Assembly (NCBI GenBank): GCA_034435035.1
Contig: DAOTXW010000016.1
Coordinates: 225,628 to 289,627 of the forward strand
Reading direction: 5' to 3'
DNA: 64,000 nt
Source of the DNA: JAHEME01 sp034435035
GTDB lineage: Bacteria; Chloroflexota; Anaerolineae; Aggregatilineales; UBA3940
The translations under genes were made by a program, and so were the position numbers. The notes beneath the pieces are model-generated. The model saw only the letters and a list, made by a program, of their open reading frames with translations, made no database searches and was not told where the DNA came from. Below, one piece after another: positions 43,390 through 51,753 of this stretch. How positions within the stretch are numbered: position 1 is the stretch's first letter; each line of letters opens with the position of its first letter.

Positions 43390-44511
43390 TTAATCCGGGT
43401 ACGGGATGATCAGCTCGCTGTCGTCGCGGATCGCCAGATCCATCATCGGCTCGCCCTGGTAGAACACCACCCCGTGATGCCACGCGATGACGAACCCATC
43501 GTGTTCGCTGGCGATGATGCCGTCATCCGGTCCCAGTGCTCGCCCGGTGATGTCGGTCATGCGCACCAGCGGTTGCCCGGTCGCGATCGGTTCGCCGGGG
43601 CGCACCAGCCGGTGCGCGATCCCCGTCTGCGGGGCATACGGGAATACGTGCCGGCGCACCGGGTAACCGGGCTGCGGCGCCGGAATCCCCGTGATGGCCT
43701 CCCGCTCCCCCGCCAGCATTCCCAGCCAGCGCATCACGTTGCGCAGCCCGCCCAGGGCCGCCTCCACCACCCCCGCATCGACGTGCATCCACGATCCCAG
43801 CTCCAGCGTGGCTGCCGGGATCGCCGCCCCGTTCAGCACCGACCCGCTTACCGACCGGTGCAGGTTCTTGTTCACGTAGTCATCGGCGGCGAACTCGTTG
43901 ATCACCGTCAGCCCCAGCGCGCCCAGCATCTCACCCACCCGATCCTGCAGGCGCCGCGCCTCATTTCGCGTCAGCCCGCCGCCGCGCCCGCGCCGGTAGA
44001 AAACCGGGTCGCGGAACGCGAACGGGATCGAGCCGACCCAGGCATTGTGCAGGTCCAGCAGGCAGGCCGCTCCGCTCTCCACGATGGCGTCATACAGCCG
44101 CCGGTAGGCGTCCTCGATCTCAGGCCGGGGCCGGGCGCCGTCTTCGCCCGCTGGCCGGCTGGGCCGGTTGGGTGGGGGGAAGTAGCGGTTGGGATCGCCC
44201 TGTAAATAGTAAGGCTGGCGCTGGCGCGTCCGCAGCCCGCCGGGATTCAGCGTGGGGATCGCCACCACCGTCCCACGCAGCGCGCTCACCAGCGCCTCGG
44301 TCATCAGGTGGTGCAGGACGATCAGTCCGGTCTGCTCGCCCCCGTGAATGCCGGTTGTCAGCCACAGCACCGGCCCGTCTGCCTGCTTCCCCTGGGCGAT
44401 CATCACCGGGAACGAATCGCTGCCTCCGCTGGGCAGCGACACGGCTGTGAACTCCCCGATCGTGATCTTCCCCGGCCTGGCGGTGGCTGTGCCGATGGTC
44501 AAGGCTGGCAT
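43390..44511 (-). CDS. Succinylglutamate desuccinylase/aspartoacylase family (M14-like) metalloenzyme
   Basis: The 373-residue protein has the zinc motif GIHGGEQTG (H-x-x-E) near residue 55, NPDxxR-like GDPNRYFPP near 105, and DLHN with the third zinc ligand near 150. The conserved Glu strand is in PAATLELGSW. A C-terminal beta domain (RLVRPGEPIATGQPLVRM, DGFVIAWHHG) follows. The family removes acyl groups from N-acyl amino acids or cuts C-terminal residues. It begins 33 bases after the M20 peptidase gene. Confidence 0.88.
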   Translation of the reverse strand: MPALTIGTATARPGKITIGEFTAVSLPSGGSDSFPVMIAQGKQADGPVLWLTTGIHGGEQTGLIVLHHLMTEALVSALRGTVVAIPTLNPGGLRTRQRQPYYLQGDPNRYFPPPNRPSRPAGEDGARPRPEIEDAYRRLYDAIVESGAACLLDLHNAWVGSIPFAFRDPVFYRRGRGGGLTRNEARRLQDRVGEMLGALGLTVINEFAADDYVNKNLHRSVSGSVLNGAAIPAATLELGSWMHVDAGVVEAALGGLRNVMRWLGMLAGEREAITGIPAPQPGYPVRRHVFPYAPQTGIAHRLVRPGEPIATGQPLVRMTDITGRALGPDDGIIASEHDGFVIAWHHGVVFYQGEPMMDLAIRDDSELIIPYPD

Positions 44512-44544
44512 ACTCTGGTGCTCCCCTCAATGGGCCGATGGGGC

Positions 44545-45750
44545 TCAGACCTCCCAGCTGGACCACGCCGCCGCGTGCTCCAGCGCGGCCAGCGTCAGCA
44601 GCGAGAGCTGCCGCATCCCGGCCGCGATCGGCCCTGTGTCGATGGACTCCTGCAGCGTGTGGGCGCCGCTCCCGGTTGTGATCCCGACGCAAACGGCGGG
44701 GATCCCCCGCGCCAGCGGGATGTTGGCATCCGTGGAGCCGATCTCGCGGCGGCCCGGCCCCCCACCGGTCAGCTCCAGGGCGCACAGTGCGGCCTGCGCC
44801 AGCGGATGCCCCGCTGGCAGGGCGCCCCCCGGACGGTCGCCGATCACGCGGGTTTCCACCTCCACCCCCGCCGGGATCGCCTGCCCGCTGATGATGGTCC
44901 GCACCGCGTTCTCCAGCGCGCTCAGCGCCCGGCTGTCCTCCGACCGCAGATCGATCGCCAGGCTGGCCTGCGCGGCGCGGGTGTTGATCGACATCCCCCC
45001 GCGGATCAACCCGATGTTGAAACTGGAGCGCGGCGTCGCCGGCGGGACGATGCGCTCAACCAGCGCCGCCCCGATCGGCAGCAGCGCATGGATCGCGCTG
45101 GGCGCGCTGGCCTGCAGCCAGCTGTGCCCGCCCGGCCCCTCCGCGGCCACCTCCAGGCGGCGCACGGCCAGCCCGGCGTCATAGACCCGGCCCAGCCCCA
45201 TTCCCTCCACGATCACCGCCAGGCCGATCCGCCCCGACAGCCGGTCGCAGGCCGCTCGCATCCCGCGTAAATCGCCCAGCCCTTCCTCGCCGGTGGTCGC
45301 TACCACCCACAGGTCGGCAGGCAGCCCGATCGCCCGCTCACGCAGCGCCGCGCTCAGCGCCAGGATCGCCGCCACCCCCAGGCTGTTGTCCCCGATCCCT
45401 GGCCCGCTGATCTGCCGCCCCCCCGGGCTGTGCGTCAGTGATAGGTCCGTGTCTGCCGGGAAGACAGTGTCCAGGTGAGCGCTGAGCAGCACGCCGGGTC
45501 CTGTCTGCCGGCCCGGCAGCCGCCCGTAGATGTTCCCGACGGCATCCCGATCAATGTCCACGGCGCCCAGCGCCGACAGCCGCCGGGCTGTGTAGCTCCC
45601 GCGCTCCGCTTCGGCAAAGGTCGGCGCGGCGATCTGCTGGATCGTCTCGGCCTCGGCGGCCACTCCGGGTGCGCCCGCCTGCCAGTGGGCCAGCAGGGCC
45701 GCGACCTCGGGTCGCGTGGCCAGGGCGCGCATGGCTTTTGCGATGTTCAC
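44545..45750 (-). CDS. M20 family metallopeptidase (PepT/ArgE-like)
   Basis: The 401-residue protein carries the dinuclear zinc ligands SAHLDTVFP, GPGIGDNSLGVAAIL, ATTGEEGLGDLRG (catalytic Glu), and the final His in GSGAHTLQES. The dimerisation domain lies at about 190-290. M20 enzymes hydrolyse di- and tripeptides or N-acyl amino acids. The GTG at 45748-45750 has GGGAG nine bases upstream; the frame stays open far upstream, opposite the regulator gene, where it has no peptidase features. It leads the leftward three-gene group. Confidence 0.88.
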   Translation of the reverse strand: MNIAKAMRALATRPEVAALLAHWQAGAPGVAAEAETIQQIAAPTFAEAERGSYTARRLSALGAVDIDRDAVGNIYGRLPGRQTGPGVLLSAHLDTVFPADTDLSLTHSPGGRQISGPGIGDNSLGVAAILALSAALRERAIGLPADLWVVATTGEEGLGDLRGMRAACDRLSGRIGLAVIVEGMGLGRVYDAGLAVRRLEVAAEGPGGHSWLQASAPSAIHALLPIGAALVERIVPPATPRSSFNIGLIRGGMSINTRAAQASLAIDLRSEDSRALSALENAVRTIISGQAIPAGVEVETRVIGDRPGGALPAGHPLAQAALCALELTGGGPGRREIGSTDANIPLARGIPAVCVGITTGSGAHTLQESIDTGPIAAGMRQLSLLTLAALEHAAAWSSWEV

Positions 45751-45780
45751 CGGCGGTTTCTCCCGTGCGTGCTGTCCGCT

Positions 45781-45808
45781 ATTGTAGGCGTTGTGCTGGC
45801 TCCGGCAA
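45781..45808 (-). promoter_or_regulatory. Promoter of the peptidase operon
   Basis: Reading leftward: TTGCCG (45808-45803), a 16-base spacer, TACAAT (45786-45781), 31 bases before the GTG start. Confidence 0.5.
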
Positions 45809-45844
45809 GCCTGCTTCCGCCCGGCAGGCCGGCCCTGACCGCAG

Positions 45845-45873
45845 TTGTGCGGCCTGCCCGCTCGGCCTATAAT
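45845..45873 (+). promoter_or_regulatory. Promoter of the atypical regulator gene
   Basis: TTGTGC at 45845-45850, a 17-base spacer, and a perfect TATAAT at 45868-45873. Transcription would start near 45880, right at the GTG start codon. Confidence 0.65.
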
Positions 45874-45880
45874 GCTACCC

Positions 45881-46576
45881 GTGAGTTCAGACGAGACCAT
45901 CCTGCTGATTGAGCGGCCGGGCAAGAAGGAGCAGACCTTCGCGGCGGCCCTGGCGCGCAAGGGCTTCACGGTGGAAGTCGTTTCCACCGGACACCAGGCC
46001 CTCAGGCGTGCGGCGGCCCTGCGCCCGGCGCTGGTCGTCGTCAACGCCGCGTCCCTGGGCAGTAATGGGCTCCGCATCTGCCGCAACCTGCGCGATGGCA
46101 TGGACGGAGTGCCCATCGTGCGCATCCTTGCTGCCGGCGTCGTGCCGGACCCGGCGGGCGACTCCAGCGCCGAGGTGACCCTGATCCTCCCGTTCACCCC
46201 GCGCAAGCTCATCAACCGGGTCACTCGTCTGCTGCCCGGCGCCCGTAAGGAGGCGGTCGTGGTCGGCCCGATCCGGCTGGTGCCGGCCGTCCGCATCGTC
46301 GAAGCCCATGGTCGTGAGCGGCGCCTCACGCCCAAGGCCGCCAGCCTCCTGAACGTCTTTCTCTGCCATCCCGGCGAGACTCTCGACCGCAGCTATCTCA
46401 TGCGCCAGGTCTGGAATACTGATTACCTGGGCGATACCCGCACCCTGGATGTGCATGTCCGCTGGGTGCGTGAGGCTGTCGAGCCGGACCCGCGCCATCC
46501 TCGCTATATCGTCACGGTCCGCGGACAGGGCTACCGTTTTGAGCTGGCCCCGGCGCTGGAGCCTGAGCCTGCCTGA
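45881..46576 (+). CDS. OmpR-type regulator with degenerate receiver domain
   Basis: The 231-residue protein has an N-terminal receiver fold that lacks the acidic pair (TILLIERPGKKE) and has Asn where the phosphoacceptor Asp is expected (LVVVNAASLGSNG). The C-terminal winged helix is normal (LTPKAASLLNVFLCHPGETL, RTLDVHVRWVREAVEPDPRHP, YIVTVRGQGYRF). It should bind DNA without classical phosphorylation. I chose the GTG at 45881 because the frame start at 45845 lies in the promoter; the mRNA would then be leaderless. No histidine kinase is adjacent. Confidence 0.88.
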   Translation: MSSDETILLIERPGKKEQTFAAALARKGFTVEVVSTGHQALRRAAALRPALVVVNAASLGSNGLRICRNLRDGMDGVPIVRILAAGVVPDPAGDSSAEVTLILPFTPRKLINRVTRLLPGARKEAVVVGPIRLVPAVRIVEAHGRERRLTPKAASLLNVFLCHPGETLDRSYLMRQVWNTDYLGDTRTLDVHVRWVREAVEPDPRHPRYIVTVRGQGYRFELAPALEPEPA

Positions 46577-46579
46577 CGC

Positions 46580-46608
46580 AAAAAGCACCGGCTGCGGCCA
46601 GCCGGTGC
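46580..46608 (-). terminator. Terminator downstream of rpsT
   Basis: A perfect nine-base-pair stem (46585-46593 with 46600-46608) with a six-base loop is followed, reading leftward, by TTTTTGC. A second GC-rich stem at 46631-46656 lies just after the rpsT stop. It could also stop the rightward regulator transcript, although without a T tract on that strand. Confidence 0.75.
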
Positions 46609-46658
46609 GGTCGATCATACGGACCATCTTGGAGCGGACCCCCGCGGGCCCGCTCCGT

Positions 46659-46934
46659 CTATTGATTCTTGGCCTGCAGCGCGGCCAGATGCTTCATCAG
46701 GCGTGACTTGCGGCGGGCGGCATTGTTCGGATGAATCACACCCTTGCTGGCCGCGTGATCGAGCCACCGCACAGCCTCGCGCACCGCTTCCGACGACGCT
46801 TCCATATCTCCGGTGGCGATAGCCTGGCGGGCCTGCTTCACCTCGGTGCGGGCGCGGGCGCGGTGGATGCGGTTGCGGATGCGGCGCTTCTCGATCTGCT
46901 TGATGCGCTTCTGGGCTGCCTTTGTATTCGCCAA
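46659..46934 (-). CDS. rpsT: 30S ribosomal protein S20
   Basis: The 91-residue basic protein MANTKAAQKRIKQIEKRRIR...KGVIHPNNAARRKSRLMKHL is S20, which binds 16S rRNA early in 30S assembly. The initiation codon is TTG at 46934-46932, with GGGAGGT six bases upstream. Escherichia coli rpsT also starts with UUG, where the weak codon is tied to autoregulation. The gene is a single transcript with a good promoter and two stems at the end. Confidence 0.97.
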   Translation of the reverse strand: MANTKAAQKRIKQIEKRRIRNRIHRARARTEVKQARQAIATGDMEASSEAVREAVRWLDHAASKGVIHPNNAARRKSRLMKHLAALQAKNQ

Positions 46935-46980
46935 AGCAGCACCTCCCTCAGAATGTCAGTCCGGGTCACAATGGGGGCGG

Positions 46981-47010
46981 ATTGTACCACATCCCTGTCC
47001 CGCTTGTCGA
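46981..47010 (-). promoter_or_regulatory. Promoter of rpsT
   Basis: Reading leftward: TCGACA (47010-47005), an 18-base spacer, TACAAT (46986-46981) with an extended TG one base ahead (TGGTACAAT). Confidence 0.6.
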
Positions 47011-47064
47011 GCCATGCCTGCCCGGATTTTCGCAGGTGCACCCGATCCTGCGCGGCTTCCTCGC

Positions 47065-47093
47065 TTGCCTGCCTCATCGCCCTACGCTATAGT
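47065..47093 (+). promoter_or_regulatory. Promoter of the TPR gene
   Basis: TTGCCT at 47065-47070, a 17-base spacer and TATAGT at 47088-47093, 30 bases before the ATG. Confidence 0.5.
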
Positions 47094-47123
47094 TCCCTCA
47101 CGATCAGTTGAGGAGGCTGTGCC

Positions 47124-47588
47124 ATGAGCGCCGTTCGCCGCCGCCCCGGAATCTGGCGCCGCATCCGGGCTGCGTATCACCTGTGGTCTGGCCGCGTGCA
47201 TCGCCACTACGGCATCGTTCACTATGATACCCGCGAGTTCATCAGCGCCGTCGAGCAGTACGGCGAGGCGACTTCGCTCAACCCGCTGCTCGCCGATGCC
47301 TACCTGGAGCGCGGCATCCTCCAGTGGCGCGAGCTCGGTCGCGCCCCGCACGCCATCCGTGATCTCACCACCGCGCTGGCGCTCCGCCCCGGCTGGGCCG
47401 AGGCGCTTTTCAACCGGGGTCTGGCGCATCAGGCCGCCGGCAATTTCGGCGCGGCCATGGACGATCTGGCCGCCTATCTGGACCTCGGCGAGGAGACCTG
47501 GCGCGAGACCGCCGCCAGCCAGCTGGCTCATCTGCGCGAGCTCCTCAACGGTCACCCCGCGCTGGAGCACCGCCGCCATGGCGCATGA
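47124..47588 (+). CDS. TPR repeat protein
   Basis: The 154-residue protein holds about three tetratricopeptide repeats (YDTREFISAVEQYGEATSLNP, DAYLERGILQWRELGRAPHA, AEALFNRGLAHQAAGNFGAAMDDLAAYLDL), a protein-interaction scaffold. The N-terminus is basic (RRRPGIWRRIRAAY). There is no signal peptide. GAGGAGG lies seven bases before the ATG. It overlaps the next gene by 11 bases and probably works with that membrane protein. Confidence 0.82.
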   Translation: MSAVRRRPGIWRRIRAAYHLWSGRVHRHYGIVHYDTREFISAVEQYGEATSLNPLLADAYLERGILQWRELGRAPHAIRDLTTALALRPGWAEALFNRGLAHQAAGNFGAAMDDLAAYLDLGEETWRETAASQLAHLRELLNGHPALEHRRHGA

Positions 47589-47982
47589 CGCGCTGGCTCG
47601 CCTGACCCTCACCCGCATCCTCTTCGGCGACATGATCCTGAACTGGCTGCTGGGCGGCGTGCTGATGCTCGCCCCGGCTGCCGTGGATCGCGCCCTGGGC
47701 AGCGCCCCCCTGCTGCCGGCCCCCGCCTACCGCCTCATCGGGGGGGCATTCCTTCTCTTCGCCGCCTGGCAGGCCAGCCTGATCCGCCGCGGAGAGGCTG
47801 GCCGGGCCGCCTGGCTGTTCGCCGGCCTGATGTGTGTGATCCCGTTCGCTCTGCTGGCTGTGGCGCTGCTGTTCCTGCCGTTCGCTCTGCGCCCGGCCTG
47901 GCGCATCGTGCTGTGGGCCGGCAATACCTACATGCTGCTGCTTGGAATCTGGTACCTGACCCTGGCCGCCTGGCGGGAGTGA
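47578..47982 (+). CDS. Small four-helix membrane protein
   Basis: The 134-residue product has four membrane helices (ILNWLLGGVLMLAPAAV, LIGGAFLLFAAWQASLI, LFAGLMCVIPFALLAVALLF, IVLWAGNTYMLLLGIWYLTLAA). The family is unknown. The ATG at 47578 lies inside the end of the TPR gene, so translation is likely coupled. Confidence 0.72.
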   Translation: MAHDALARLTLTRILFGDMILNWLLGGVLMLAPAAVDRALGSAPLLPAPAYRLIGGAFLLFAAWQASLIRRGEAGRAAWLFAGLMCVIPFALLAVALLFLPFALRPAWRIVLWAGNTYMLLLGIWYLTLAAWRE

Positions 47983-48001
47983 GACCCCCGCCAGGGCGTG
48001 C

Positions 48002-48030
48002 TTGCATTTCCAGTGGACTGATCGTATCCT
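48002..48030 (+). promoter_or_regulatory. Promoter of the receiver gene
   Basis: TTGCAT at 48002-48007, a 17-base spacer and TATCCT at 48025-48030, 35 bases before the ATG. Confidence 0.45.
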
Positions 48031-48065
48031 GTTGGCGGATACCTCTGCGCAAGGAGCAGGCGCAC

Positions 48066-48437
48066 ATGGCACAGGCCCGAATCTTGGTGATTGACGACGA
48101 TCGCATCATCCTTGACATGTTGAACCTTGCCCTCAGCAAGGCTGATTTTGAAGTCATCAACGCGGTGGATGGTGAGCTTGGCCTGCGCCGCTTCCGTGAT
48201 GATCATCCCGATCTCGTCATTGTCGATATCGCCATGCCTGGTATTGACGGCTATCAGGTCGTCTCCCAGATTCGCGAGAGCGAACAGGATTCGCACATTC
48301 CTATCATCGTCCTCACCGCGCATGAGCAGCCCGTCATGCGTGCCTATGCCGAGGAGCTGGGCGCGAATCTCTACCTGACCAAGCCCGTTACCCCCCGCCA
48401 GCTGGTCGATCGCATCAGGGAGCTCCTTCAGTCCTGA
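48066..48437 (+). CDS. Single-domain response regulator (CheY-like receiver)
   Basis: The 123-residue protein is a complete receiver: acidic pocket ILVIDDDRIILDML, phosphoacceptor Asp in LVIVDIAMPGIDGYQV near residue 55, Thr in IIVLTAHEQ, and Lys in YLTKPVTPRQL. It has no output domain. AAGGAG precedes the ATG by nine bases. No kinase is nearby, so it probably acts in a distributed phosphorelay. Confidence 0.92.
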   Translation: MAQARILVIDDDRIILDMLNLALSKADFEVINAVDGELGLRRFRDDHPDLVIVDIAMPGIDGYQVVSQIRESEQDSHIPIIVLTAHEQPVMRAYAEELGANLYLTKPVTPRQLVDRIRELLQS

Positions 48438-48565
48438 CGGTCTGCCCGCTCTCCCCGCCTTCCTTTCGATCCAGGGGCTGCCGCTCCGCCCGTCAATGCG
48501 GGTGGGCAGGTTTGCCTGCCCCGGGTATAGTCGTGGCGTGATTTCACCTGCTGGAAAGGGACCTC

Positions 48566-50251
48566 ATGACGCATCCCCTCCACTCGCTGGTTCTGGGCCT
48601 CGATGGCGCGACCTGGGATCTCCTGCTTCCCCTGGCCGAGCGTGGCGTCATGCCGCACCTCGCCGCCCGGATTGCCTCTGGCGCACGCAGCGTCCTCCAC
48701 TCCACCATTCCCCCGCTCACCGGCCCTGCCTGGACGACGCTGGCCACCGGCAAGAACCCCGGCCACCACGGCTTCTTCGACTGGGGCATCCTGTCCGAGG
48801 ATTACCGCCTCCACATGTGGAGCGCCCGCCAGGTCCGCGATCAGCCGTTCTGGGCTCGCCTCAGCGATGCTGGCCGGTGCGTGGGCGTGTTCGACTTCCC
48901 CTTCACCTATCCCCCGGAGCCCCTCAACGGGTTCATGGTCTGCGGCATGGGCACGCCCGGCCGCCGCTTCCAGTGGGCTTATCCCCCCGACTGGCAGCCT
49001 GAGATCGAGCAGACCCTCCCACCGGATTACAGCTTCAACTTCCAGCTGGTGGCCTATGCCGCCGATGAGTATGACCGTCTGGTGGACGATCTCATCGCCG
49101 GCGAGCAGGTCCGGACGCGCGTGCTGCTGGCTGCCCTCGACCGCTTCAACCCCGACGATCTGGTCGTGGTCTTCACCGGCGTCGATCGCGTCGGCCATTT
49201 TCTGGGCCACCGCGCTGATTTCTCCTCGGCTGACTTCGATCGCCTCCCGCCCGATCAGGCCGCCATCGTCCGCTACTACCGCGCTCTCGACGGCCATATC
49301 GGGGCCCTGCTCGATCGCCTCGCGCCCGGCGGTCTGCTGGCCGTCGTCTCCGACCACGGTTTCACCCGCCTGCGCAGCATCCTCCATCTCAACGAGTGGC
49401 TGCTGCGCCGCGGTTATCTGGCGACCTTCCCCCTTAGCCGCCTCAAGGCGAGTCTCGCCTACGTATCCGGCGCGTTCTCCCGCCGCCGCAACCAGCAGAT
49501 CGCCGGATCCGTGGATGACGCCGAGACCGGCATCAGCGATGAGCTGGCCGCCGGACTCTTTGACGCGGGCCGCCATCTCGGCCAGCGCATCGACTGGTCG
49601 CGCACCCGCGCCTTCTCCAATTCCTACAATGGCATCTACCTCAACACGGTGGGCCGCTTCCGGCAGGGGACGGTCCGCCCGGGCCCCGATGCCGATCGCC
49701 TGAGCCGCCAGATCGCCGGCGACCTGCTGCGTCTGGTTGATCCGCAGACCGGCGAGCCGGTCGTGGAGCGCGTCTATCGCCGTGAGGAGGTCTATGAAGG
49801 CCCCCGCCTGGAGCACACCCCTGACCTCATCATCGACTTCCGCAGCGACGCCTGGGCCGCCGATCGCTTCTTCTTCGTGCCGCATGACTTCGGGCTGCGC
49901 CACGGCCTGAGCCCCTTCCGTCGTCCCAGCCCGTGGGGCAGGGGCAACCATCACCGCAGCGGCATCCTCCTGCTGGAGGGTGCGCCGTTCCGCGCCGGGG
50001 CGGCTCTCCCCGGAGCCCATCTGCAGGATGTCGCGCCCACCCTCCTCTACGCCCTCGGTTTGCCGGTTCCCTCTGGCATGACCGGCCGGGTGATCGAGGA
50101 AGCGTTTGACCCGGCCTTCCGGGACCGCCAGCCCATCCGCATCGCCCCCGACCTGGCTCTCAAGCCGGAACCCGACTCCGGCAGCGGCCTGTCCGCCCGC
50201 GAGGAGGAGCTGGTCTACGAGCGCCTCCGCGATCTGGGTTACATGGAGTGA
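48566..50251 (+). CDS. Alkaline phosphatase superfamily (nucleotide pyrophosphatase/phosphodiesterase-like)
   Basis: The 561-residue protein has the two-metal AlkP core: VLGLDGATWDLLLPL with a metal Asp near the start, TGPAWTTLATGKNPGHHGFFDW with the Thr nucleophile, VVFTGVDRVGHFLG with metal Asp/His, LAVVSDHGF, and NHHRSGILLLEG near the end. There is no signal peptide. It lies next to the flippase genes and may modify a lipid-linked sugar or cap polymer synthesis. A TATAGT at 48526-48531 may be its -10; AAAGGGA precedes the ATG. Confidence 0.87.
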   Translation: MTHPLHSLVLGLDGATWDLLLPLAERGVMPHLAARIASGARSVLHSTIPPLTGPAWTTLATGKNPGHHGFFDWGILSEDYRLHMWSARQVRDQPFWARLSDAGRCVGVFDFPFTYPPEPLNGFMVCGMGTPGRRFQWAYPPDWQPEIEQTLPPDYSFNFQLVAYAADEYDRLVDDLIAGEQVRTRVLLAALDRFNPDDLVVVFTGVDRVGHFLGHRADFSSADFDRLPPDQAAIVRYYRALDGHIGALLDRLAPGGLLAVVSDHGFTRLRSILHLNEWLLRRGYLATFPLSRLKASLAYVSGAFSRRRNQQIAGSVDDAETGISDELAAGLFDAGRHLGQRIDWSRTRAFSNSYNGIYLNTVGRFRQGTVRPGPDADRLSRQIAGDLLRLVDPQTGEPVVERVYRREEVYEGPRLEHTPDLIIDFRSDAWAADRFFFVPHDFGLRHGLSPFRRPSPWGRGNHHRSGILLLEGAPFRAGAALPGAHLQDVAPTLLYALGLPVPSGMTGRVIEEAFDPAFRDRQPIRIAPDLALKPEPDSGSGLSAREEELVYERLRDLGYME

Positions 50252-51750
50252 CGGGGTTGCCTGCGCCGGCCTCAGAGGCATCGAGCGGCGCCGTCGCCAG
50301 GCGGGCCGTGCGGGGAGCGTTCTTTAACACGGTCTTCACCTACGCCACCCAGCTACTCGGGTTCTCGGCAGGTGTCGTGCTCGCCCGCCTGCTCGATCCG
50401 GAGGACTACGGCCTGTACGGGATCGGCATGGCCCTGATGCTCCTGTTTTCCCGCGTGCGCGTCTGGGGCTTCAATTCGCTGATCCTGGCCGATCCCGACC
50501 CCGATGATCACGAGATTTCCACGCAGTTCTGGCTCAGCATTGCGTTCAGCCTGCTGGTTGTCGTCCTGCTGGCCGCCGCCGGGCCGCTGCTGCGCCGGAT
50601 CTATTCTGCCCCGCAGGTGCTCATGGCCCTCGTGCTGGCTGGCCTGGCGGTCTTTGAGAGCGATGGCGTCGCCTCGACGCTCGAAACCATGCTCGCCCGC
50701 GACCTGAACTACCGGGCCATCTCTGGTGCGCTGCTGGTAGCCTCCATCCTGGGACTTGCCGCCAGCATCGGCATGGCCCTGGCTGGCTGGCGGGCCTGGG
50801 CGCTGGCCGGCGGCTATGGAGTCAGGACGCTGGCTTACTGCGCCGGCGTGTGGCTGCTGGCCCCCCGGCGCCCGCGCCTGCTCTTTTCGCTGGCCCGTGC
50901 GCGGGGCCTGCTCCGCCGCGGCCGTTTCCTGCTGTGGGGCGGCATGGGAACCTTCATCGCCTACCAGTATGATGACATCGCCGTCGGCACGCTGGCCGGC
51001 GATGTCGCCCTCGGGCTGTATCGCCGCGCTTACGACTGGTCGCTTCTGCCCATGTCCATCATTGGGGGCATCCTGGGCGTCTCCGGCGCGACCTACGCCC
51101 GTGTCCGGGACGATCGCGCCGCGCTCACGGCCGCCGTCACCTCGATCCTGGACGTGGTGGCCCTGATCGCGCTGCCTGTCTCCTGCAGCCTGGCCCTGAT
51201 GGCCCCGGAGTTCGTCGCCGTCGTCTACGGCGAGAAATGGCTGCCGGCTGTGCCGCTTCTGCGCCTTCTGCTGGTCTATTCGCTCTTTCGTCCTCTGGTG
51301 GACAGCATCGGCTCGCTCGCCCAGCCGCTCGGCCTCCTGCACGTCAAGATGCGCTACGGCATCGCCCAGTCCGTCGCCATGATCGTCCTGGCCAGCCTGC
51401 TCACCTGGCGCTTCGGAGCTGCCGGTGCGGCGGTCAGCGCCGGCCTGGTCGTGATCATCGGCTTCGTGATATTCTACCGGGACCTGCTGCGCCCCCATGT
51501 CGATGTGCGCTACGGCGCCGTGTTCGGTGCCCCGCTGCTGGTTACCGCGGTGGCTTCGGCGGCCACCCTGCTGGTCTTTCGGGCCTGGGCGCCCCCGGAG
51601 CGCTGGCAGCTCCTGCTGCTGAAGACAGCCCTGTTTTTCGCTGTCTACGGCGGCCTGCTGCTGATCCTGGCCCGCCGCCGCCTGCTGGATCGTCTGCGGG
51701 CGCTGCGCCGTGTCGCCCGCGCCGCGGACCCTGCGCCGGAGACCCCCTGA
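50248..51750 (+). CDS. Lipopolysaccharide/polysaccharide flippase (Wzx/MATE-like), copy 1
   Basis: The 500-residue protein has about 12-14 membrane helices starting at RGAFFNTVFTYATQLLGFSAGVVLARLLDPEDYGLYGIG, a typical polysaccharide-transport opening, and VYGEKWLPAVPLLRLLLVYSLFRPL in the second half. The GTG start overlaps the preceding stop by four bases (GTGA). It probably flips undecaprenyl-linked repeat units. It is followed three bases later by a second flippase. Confidence 0.9.
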   Translation: MTGLPAPASEASSGAVARRAVRGAFFNTVFTYATQLLGFSAGVVLARLLDPEDYGLYGIGMALMLLFSRVRVWGFNSLILADPDPDDHEISTQFWLSIAFSLLVVVLLAAAGPLLRRIYSAPQVLMALVLAGLAVFESDGVASTLETMLARDLNYRAISGALLVASILGLAASIGMALAGWRAWALAGGYGVRTLAYCAGVWLLAPRRPRLLFSLARARGLLRRGRFLLWGGMGTFIAYQYDDIAVGTLAGDVALGLYRRAYDWSLLPMSIIGGILGVSGATYARVRDDRAALTAAVTSILDVVALIALPVSCSLALMAPEFVAVVYGEKWLPAVPLLRLLLVYSLFRPLVDSIGSLAQPLGLLHVKMRYGIAQSVAMIVLASLLTWRFGAAGAAVSAGLVVIIGFVIFYRDLLRPHVDVRYGAVFGAPLLVTAVASAATLLVFRAWAPPERWQLLLLKTALFFAVYGGLLLILARRRLLDRLRALRRVARAADPAPETP

Positions 51751-51753
51751 CCC

